From JAHEZL01 sp964406465 (GTDB taxonomy: Bacteria; Bacteroidota; Bacteroidia; Flavobacteriales_C; GCA-002722245), in NCBI GenBank assembly GCA_964406465.1, contig CAYORT010000004.1, positions 107,931-171,930 of the forward strand: a DNA stretch of 64,000 nucleotides, given 5' to 3'. Under the pieces are notes generated by a model. The model was not told the DNA's origin and searched no databases. It saw nothing but the letters and a program-made list of their open reading frames with translations. The translations under genes and the position numbers were made by a program. Shown here piece after piece: positions 59,579 through 64,000 of the stretch. Positions within the stretch are counted from its first letter, which is position 1. Every line of letters starts with the position of its first letter.

Positions 59579-60260
59579 AATCTTATTGGTTGAAGACGAC
59601 CGTAATTTGGGTAATCTTTTGAAAGATTATTTAATTGCAAAAGGTTTTGATACAACTTTAGAAGTGGATGGTGATAAAGGCTTAAAAGCTTTTATGGCCA
59701 CGCAATACGACATGTGTGTTTTAGATATCATGATGCCAATCAAAGACGGATTCACACTCGCAAAAGAAATTAGAAATACCGATAAAAATATTCCTATCAT
59801 TTTTCTAACGGCGCGTTCACTTAAAGAAGATAAGTTAGAAGGTTTCCGTTCTGGTGGCGATGATTATGTAACCAAACCTTTCACCATGGAAGAGTTGTTG
59901 GCACGTATTCAAGCGGTGTTAAGAAGAACTAAAGTGGGTGCTGCTAATGCGCCTGCAGATAAAAAGAATTTCACTATTGGTAAATATGAATTCGATTATG
60001 ATCACAGTTTGCTGAAAGGTCCGAATGGAGAACAAAAATTAACCAGTAAAGAATCTGAGTTGCTAAGAATGCTGAGTGAGAATGCCAATAACGTTTTAGA
60101 AAGAACCGTAGCGCTTAACCATATATGGAAAGACGATAGTTATTTCAATGCGCGAAGCATGGATGTTTATATCACTAAGTTGCGTAAATATTTAAGAGAC
60201 GATAGCACAATAGAAATTGTGAATGTGCATGGTAGAGGTTTTAAATTGAGTGTGGGGTAA
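59559..60260 (+). CDS. OmpR/PhoB family response regulator
   Basis: 233 residues. The receiver has acidic pair LVEDDRNLG, phospho-acceptor Asp56 (CVLDIMMPIKDGF), FLTARS and Lys106 (DYVTKPFTMEELLARI). The C-terminal winged helix (LTSKESELLRMLSENANNVL, then RSMDVYITKLRKYLRDD, then IVNVHGRGFKL) is OmpR/PhoB type. It is the cognate regulator of the kinase upstream. Regulon unknown. Confidence 0.95.
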   Translation: MSTEKTKILLVEDDRNLGNLLKDYLIAKGFDTTLEVDGDKGLKAFMATQYDMCVLDIMMPIKDGFTLAKEIRNTDKNIPIIFLTARSLKEDKLEGFRSGGDDYVTKPFTMEELLARIQAVLRRTKVGAANAPADKKNFTIGKYEFDYDHSLLKGPNGEQKLTSKESELLRMLSENANNVLERTVALNHIWKDDSYFNARSMDVYITKLRKYLRDDSTIEIVNVHGRGFKLSVG

Positions 60261-60306
60261 ACTTTCCTCTTGCGCTCGTCTCCAGACGAGTGACTTGCTA
60301 ACTCCG

Positions 60307-60324
60307 GCGTTGTAACGCTTTTTT
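60307..60324 (+). terminator. Weak candidate terminator after the response regulator
   Basis: GCGT-TGTA-ACGC followed by TTTTTT. The stem is only 4 bp, so termination may be weak. A 7-bp CTCGTCT/AGACGAG hairpin lies just upstream at 60275-60290. Confidence 0.4.
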
Positions 60325-60354
60325 ATTAATTATTGGAATAGGCAATTCAGTGGT

Positions 60355-60421
60355 GTAGGGGCGAAAGATCTTTCGCCTATTTTCTGTTTGTTGAATTGGG
60401 CGAAAAATCTTTCGCCCCTAC
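60355..60421. repeat. Palindrome pair GTAGGGGCGAAAGATCTTTCGCC and its inverted copy
   Basis: Arms 60355-60377 and 60399-60421 are inverted copies at 22 of 23 positions; the left arm is itself an 18-bp palindrome (GGCGAAAGATCTTTCGCC). The right arm overlaps the GT9 stop. The arm GTAGGGG matches the small palindrome at recX. It may be a bidirectional terminator for the convergent genes or a dispersed palindrome. Confidence 0.65.
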
Positions 60422-61386
60422 GCATTCATCTCCTTCACAATGCCATCCACATCAATATCCAAAATACATTTCAAATGTTTTTTCGGACATTCATCATAAC
60501 CAATTTTGCTGCACGGTCGGCAGCTCAATTCTTCAACTTCAAAAATTTTGTATGAATTTGAATTTTGTGGCATGTAAGGATACATTCCAAATGCAGGAAT
60601 GGTGTTGCCCCAAACGCTAATTATTTTCTTGTTAAATGCCGATGCAATATGCATCATTCCTGTATCTGGTGTAACAACACAACTTGCTTGTTCTAGCACA
60701 GAAGCCGATTGATATAAATTGTATTCACCACAAGTGTTGATGACATTGTCACCCACAGCTTCAGCAATTTTTTTAGCTGTATCTAGTTCTTTTTTTCCGC
60801 CAATGAGCAATACTGGTAATATACTTCCCTTAGCAATTTTAATGAGTTGCTCAGTGCTAAGTGATTTAGTGTTGTGTGCAGCTCCAATCACCAAGGCATT
60901 GTATTGAGGTGGAAGATTTTTTGCAGCAATTTTTTCTGCTTCTGGAATGAAGAAATCTAAACCTTCTTTATCGTTGCTAACCCCTAAACTTTTTACTGCT
61001 TCAAAATATCTATCAACGATGTGAATTTTAGGCAATCTATTCATCTTGAATTTAACCATCAAGAATTTTTCTACATTCAACTTTGGGAAAGAAGTTGCTT
61101 TAACGCCTAAGGCTAAAATAACTTTCTTTGATCGTAAATTTTTGTGAAGATCTATGATGTGTGTGTAATCTTCTTTCTTGAGTTTTTCAATCACACTTTT
61201 ACTCGATTTTTCTATAGCAAAAACTTTGTCAATATTAGGATTTGCTTGAACGATAGGAGCAAAGGCTAGTTTTGTTAAATAGTGTATTTGCGCATTAGGA
61301 TATTTTTTTCTCAAACATCGCACCACCGGAGTGGTTAGCACTATGTCGCCAATCGAGCTAAAACGTATGATTAAAAATTTCTTCAT
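60418..61386 (-). CDS. Glycosyltransferase family 9 (heptosyltransferase-like)
   Basis: 322 residues. GT9/WaaC-like GT-B fold: the opening FLIIRFSSIGDIVLTTPVVR is the family signature, VIDLHKNLRS carries the D/H pair, and PDTGMMHIASAFNKKIISVW is the C-terminal sugar-binding element. GT9 enzymes add heptose or related sugars to the LPS core. The C-terminal CRPCSKIGYDECPKKHLKCI holds a Cys cluster common to this branch. It is convergent with the response regulator. Confidence 0.9.
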   Translation of the reverse strand: MKKFLIIRFSSIGDIVLTTPVVRCLRKKYPNAQIHYLTKLAFAPIVQANPNIDKVFAIEKSSKSVIEKLKKEDYTHIIDLHKNLRSKKVILALGVKATSFPKLNVEKFLMVKFKMNRLPKIHIVDRYFEAVKSLGVSNDKEGLDFFIPEAEKIAAKNLPPQYNALVIGAAHNTKSLSTEQLIKIAKGSILPVLLIGGKKELDTAKKIAEAVGDNVINTCGEYNLYQSASVLEQASCVVTPDTGMMHIASAFNKKIISVWGNTIPAFGMYPYMPQNSNSYKIFEVEELSCRPCSKIGYDECPKKHLKCILDIDVDGIVKEMNA

Positions 61387-61405
61387 GATTTAAATATAGG
61401 GTTTT

Positions 61406-61802
61406 CTTCTTTGCAAAGAAGCAAAGCTTTACTTTTTCAGAGATGAAAAAGTAAACAAAAAATCTTTGACAAAAAGATGCTGCCATCGCTCTCTTCAAAA
61501 AATTACAGGCTCCTTTTATCCGCCTTTATTTTTTGGTTCACATCTTTCACACCCTCGCCTTTTTGTCGGGCCAACGCACAATAGTGTTGGTAGTACTTTG
61601 AAATTAAGTGGTATGGGAGCGCTATTGTGCGTAAGCCCGAGCCAAAGTGCGGGCGTGTGTTGGCAGTGAACCCCAAATAGAAGCCGGATAAATGGAGGCG
61701 CAGTATTTTGGGAGAGCGGGTAGGAGCATACTTTGGCTCTTGACTTTTTGCTTACTTTTTTGTTCAAGAAAAAAGTAAGTCTTTGCTTCTTTAGAAAAGA
61801 AG
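61406..61802. mobile_element. Compact inverted-repeat element (element B), no cargo
   Basis: The left arm (61406-61584) and right arm (61622-61802) are inverted copies around a 37-base spacer. End palindromes CTTCTTTGCAAAGAAG (61406-61421) and CTTCTTTAGAAAAGAAG (61786-61802), subterminal hairpins at 61428-61455 and 61751-61779, and the inner edge ACGCACAATAG (61574-61584; complement 61622-61632) match element A. No coding sequence of its own is supported; the ORFs in it are arm translations. Confidence 0.75.
61751..61779. repeat. Subterminal hairpin of element B, right end
   Basis: CTTACTTTTTT (61751-61761) pairs with AAAAAAGTAAG (61769-61779) around GTTCAAG. The base sequence differs from the other three hairpins of the family while pairing is kept. 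Confidence 0.78.
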
Positions 61803-61816
61803 AATATTTTAGCTAA

Positions 61817-62590
61817 ATGAATTTAATAGATACCCACGCACATATTTATCAAGAAGATTTTTTGGATGATATTGAAGCTATAATGTCACGCGCTAAAGAA
61901 AATGGCGTGAGCAAAATATATTTGCCCAATGTAGATGTAGCCTCCATCAAAGAGGTGAAAGATTTGGTGGCAAAAAACAGTGAATTGTTTATTCCAATGA
62001 TGGGCTTGCATCCTTGTTATGTTAAAGACGATTATAAAGAGCAACTGGCCATTATCGAAAAAGAATTGCGCGACTCAACATATGCGGCAGTAGGTGAAAT
62101 TGGTATTGATTTGTATTGGGATAAAACATATTTTGCACAGCAGCAAGATGCTTTTCGCACGCAAATTCGTTGGGCCATTGAATTGAATTTACCCATCATC
62201 ATTCATGCTCGAGACTCATTACAAGAAATTTTTCAAATTTTAGATGAAGAGCATAAACCATCTCTCAAAGGAATATTTCATTGCTTTGGAGGATCTTTGG
62301 AAGATGCTCAAAAAATTATTTCTTATGGCTTCAAAATGGGTATTGGTGGTACAGTCACCTACAAAAATTCAAAACTTCCAGAAGTATTGAAAAATGTGGA
62401 TTTGAAGCATATCGTACTCGAAACAGATGCGCCTTATTTGCCACCTGTGCCACACCGAGGGCAACGAAATGAATCTTCTTACGTTAAGCTATTAGCATTG
62501 AAGTTGTGCGATATTTATGGTATGTCTTTAGATGAAGTAGCCAATGCCACAACGGCCAATGCAAATATGGTCTTCAATAATGAACATTGA
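61817..62590 (+). CDS. TatD family metal-dependent hydrolase
   Basis: 257 residues. Metal-site segments of TatD are complete: LIDTHAHIYQEDF, GEIGIDLYWDK, IHARDSLQEI, IFHCFGGSLEDA and LETDAPYLPPVPHRGQRN. TatD proteins are 3'-5' exonucleases/DNases acting on single-stranded DNA or RNA. It is followed directly by the asparaginase and shares bases with its alternative start. Confidence 0.93.
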   Translation: MNLIDTHAHIYQEDFLDDIEAIMSRAKENGVSKIYLPNVDVASIKEVKDLVAKNSELFIPMMGLHPCYVKDDYKEQLAIIEKELRDSTYAAVGEIGIDLYWDKTYFAQQQDAFRTQIRWAIELNLPIIIHARDSLQEIFQILDEEHKPSLKGIFHCFGGSLEDAQKIISYGFKMGIGGTVTYKNSKLPEVLKNVDLKHIVLETDAPYLPPVPHRGQRNESSYVKLLALKLCDIYGMSLDEVANATTANANMVFNNEH

Positions 62591-62600
62591 ACTTAATATT

Positions 62601-63626
62601 ATGAGCAAATCTATTTTAATTATTTATACAGGCGGAACAGTAGGGATGATAGATTCGGGCAACGGCACTTTGCTGCCTTTCGATATTAAAAATCTATTGT
62701 TATCGATACCCGAAATTTCAAAATTCAATTTCCCTATTGAATCTATTTCAGTATTTGAAAAACCATTGGATTCATCGAATATTGGTCCGGAAGAATGGAA
62801 AGTAATTGGCAAAGCGATAGCCGACAATTACGACAAATATTCGGGTTTCGTGGTGTTGCATGGTTCAGATACCATGGCTTACACAGCCTCTGCGCTGAGC
62901 TTCATGTTTGATGGATTAACCAAGCCAGTAGTATTTACAGGTTCACAATTGCCAATTGGCTTATTGAGAAGTGACGCTAAAGAAAATATTTTAACATCTA
63001 TTGAATTGGCTTCCATGCAAAATTCGGTGGGTGCTGCCATTTTTCCTGAGGTTTGTGTTTACTTTGAAAATTCGTTGTTTCGCGCCAACAGAACGATAAA
63101 GGCTAATGCAGAAAACTTCGATGCTTTTATGTCGCCAAACTTTGCTCCTTTGGCAGAAGTTGGTGTTCATTTTAAATTGAATGAAGCGGTGGTGCACAAG
63201 AGCGAAGCTGCATTTTCTTTCAAAGATAAATTGAGTCCCGATGTAGCCTTGCTTAAAGTATTCCCTGGTTTTTCGGCGAAAGTTTTTCAAAGTGTTTTCG
63301 ATAATCAATATTTACGCGGATTGGTTTTAGAAACCTATGGAACAGGAAATATACCTCAAGACAAGCATTTGCTTGCTGGTTTGCAATGCTTGGCCGAAAG
63401 AGGGGTTCATGTTTTGGTAGTAACTCAATGTATCAAGGGAAGCGTTGAATTGGGGCGCTACGCCACTAGTGAAGATTTAAAACAGATGAAAGTGCATTCT
63501 GGAAGAGACATGACTTCTGTTGCAGCGGTTACTAAAATGATGCATGTGCTGGGGAATTACAATTCTAAAGAAGAAATAGATAATCTGTTGAAGCAATCAT
63601 TGCGAGGTGAGATAACAATAAACTAG
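62601..63626 (+). CDS. Type I (cytoplasmic) asparaginase
   Basis: 341 residues from ATG 62601, which gives the usual MSKSILIIYTGGTVGM start; upstream ATGs at 62544 and 62580 overlap TatD and add residues without homology. Catalytic Thr is in TGGTVGM and the second Thr/Asp/Lys set in VVLHGSDTMAYTASALSFMF and LRSDAKENI. It converts asparagine to aspartate and ammonia. No signal peptide, so cytoplasmic. It is translationally close to TatD. Confidence 0.93.
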   Translation: MSKSILIIYTGGTVGMIDSGNGTLLPFDIKNLLLSIPEISKFNFPIESISVFEKPLDSSNIGPEEWKVIGKAIADNYDKYSGFVVLHGSDTMAYTASALSFMFDGLTKPVVFTGSQLPIGLLRSDAKENILTSIELASMQNSVGAAIFPEVCVYFENSLFRANRTIKANAENFDAFMSPNFAPLAEVGVHFKLNEAVVHKSEAAFSFKDKLSPDVALLKVFPGFSAKVFQSVFDNQYLRGLVLETYGTGNIPQDKHLLAGLQCLAERGVHVLVVTQCIKGSVELGRYATSEDLKQMKVHSGRDMTSVAAVTKMMHVLGNYNSKEEIDNLLKQSLRGEITIN

Positions 63627-63702
63627 TTTCTTCTCTGCTAATGAACTGCACGGAAAGAGATTTTTCACATTAAATTTGTACTTTCGCAATCCTTCAAAAA
63701 AA

Positions 63703-63793
63703 GGAGAGTTGTCCGAGCGGTCGAAGGAGCACGCCTGGAAAGCGTGTATACCCCTAAAGGGTATCAAGAGTTCGAATCTCTTACTCTCCGCCA
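63703..63793 (+). tRNA. tRNA-Ser (anticodon GGA)
   Basis: Acceptor GGAGAGT (63703-63709) pairs with ACTCTCC (63783-63789), discriminator G, and CCA is encoded (63791-63793). The anticodon stem CACGC/GCGTG encloses CTGGAAA with anticodon GGA at 63737-63739. The long variable arm (about TATACCCCTAAAGGGTATC) and the T-arm AGTTCGAATCT are typical of tRNA-Ser. Length 91 bases. Confidence 0.96.
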
Positions 63794-63824
63794 TCGTCAA
63801 CCGAAGCTTTAGCGTAGGTTGAAC

Positions 63825-63851
63825 AAAAGCTATCAGAAATGGTAGCTTTTT
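63825..63851 (+). terminator. Hairpin terminator after tRNA-Ser
   Basis: AAAAGCTATC (63825-63834) pairs with GGTAGCTTTT (63841-63850; one U-G) and is followed by T. It is 32 bases after the tRNA. Bases 63852-64000 show no gene. Confidence 0.7.
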
Positions 63852-64000
63852 GTTTTGTATGTTTTGTAATTACAACTTCAATTTTGCAATTACATTCTCT
63901 ACCTCTAATTTAATGGATGAGTTTAACTATTCAGAATATTAGTACACGTGAGTTCGAAATAAGGATTCTATAAACAATGTTGATTAAATTGTTTATAATA

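Noticed and set aside
61466..61767. Two opposite ORFs in element B
   Set aside because: They are translations of the inverted arms and their phase is not kept in element A.
62544..62600. Upstream starts of the asparaginase
   Set aside because: They overlap TatD and lack homology; MSKSILIIYTGGT is the standard beginning.
63597..63800. 67-residue minus-strand ORF over the tRNA
   Set aside because: It is the reverse complement of tRNA-Ser and its flanks; no protein signal.

Overview
The window is chromosomal DNA from an AT-rich member of the Bacteroidota, most likely of the Flavobacteriales/Cryomorphaceae-like part of the phylum. The evidence is: several secreted proteins with type IX secretion (T9SS) C-terminal sorting domains of type A and type B; outer-membrane proteins of the DUF6089, BamA and OmpH/Skp kinds; DUF3857 and DUF4296 proteins; a giant adhesin-like protein; start regions that mostly lack a Shine-Dalgarno sequence; and promoter -7 boxes of the TAnnTTTG type. 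No rRNA, CRISPR array, prophage, plasmid origin or recognisable transposase was seen. One tRNA (Ser-GGA) lies near the right edge.

Layout. 1-7.7 kb is housekeeping: the end of a cation diffusion facilitator, recX, prfB with a programmed +1 frameshift, nadD, gmk, yicC, a DMT transporter and an ArsC/Spx-like protein, with a 308-bp nested palindrome at 3139-3446. 7.8-10.4 kb holds a T9SS type A protein, a gamma carbonic anhydrase and an odd ORF lacking ATG behind murI. 10.4-20.5 kb is a long leftward envelope operon: CBS protein, BamA/TamA-like barrel, nadK, two DUF6089 proteins, uppS, bamA, two ompH, a terminator, then murI. 20.5-24.1 kb runs rightward: pdxJ, alpha/beta hydrolase, dolichol-phosphate mannose synthase-like GT2, dihydroorotase. 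24.1-30.1 kb is accessory, with a MORN protein, a DUF4296 lipoprotein, an outer-membrane protein and two secreted proteins, one of which is cut by an in-frame stop between signal peptide and body. 30.2-33.8 kb has an XRE regulator, an epimerase, tyrS and a cysteine desulfurase.

33.8-44.7 kb is a rightward set: a 1120-residue TPR/MORN_2 protein, two adjacent DUF3857/transglutaminase-like proteins (the second lacks the catalytic residues), a DUF985 cupin and a 923-residue propeller/Y_Y_Y/LuxR-type regulator. 44.7-45.7 kb is an inverted-repeat element with two tiny membrane-protein ORFs between its arms; a compact second copy without cargo lies at 61.4-61.8 kb. 45.8-56.7 kb holds two very large T9SS type B proteins, the first with a lysozyme-like N-terminal region. 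56.7-60.3 kb has small cytoplasmic proteins, a MazG-like pyrophosphohydrolase and a histidine kinase/response regulator pair. 60.4-63.8 kb has a GT9 glycosyltransferase, a TatD nuclease, an asparaginase and tRNA-Ser.

The least explained content is: (i) the inverted-repeat element family with defined left and right ends, conserved hairpins whose stems differ in sequence but still pair, and in one copy a cargo; (ii) the direct repeat CTGACA-N5-CTGAC in front of both the LuxR-type regulator and the giant T9SS gene, a candidate operator; (iii) the signal-peptide/body nonsense break at 29989-29991. I cannot demonstrate a new functional system from the sequence alone.
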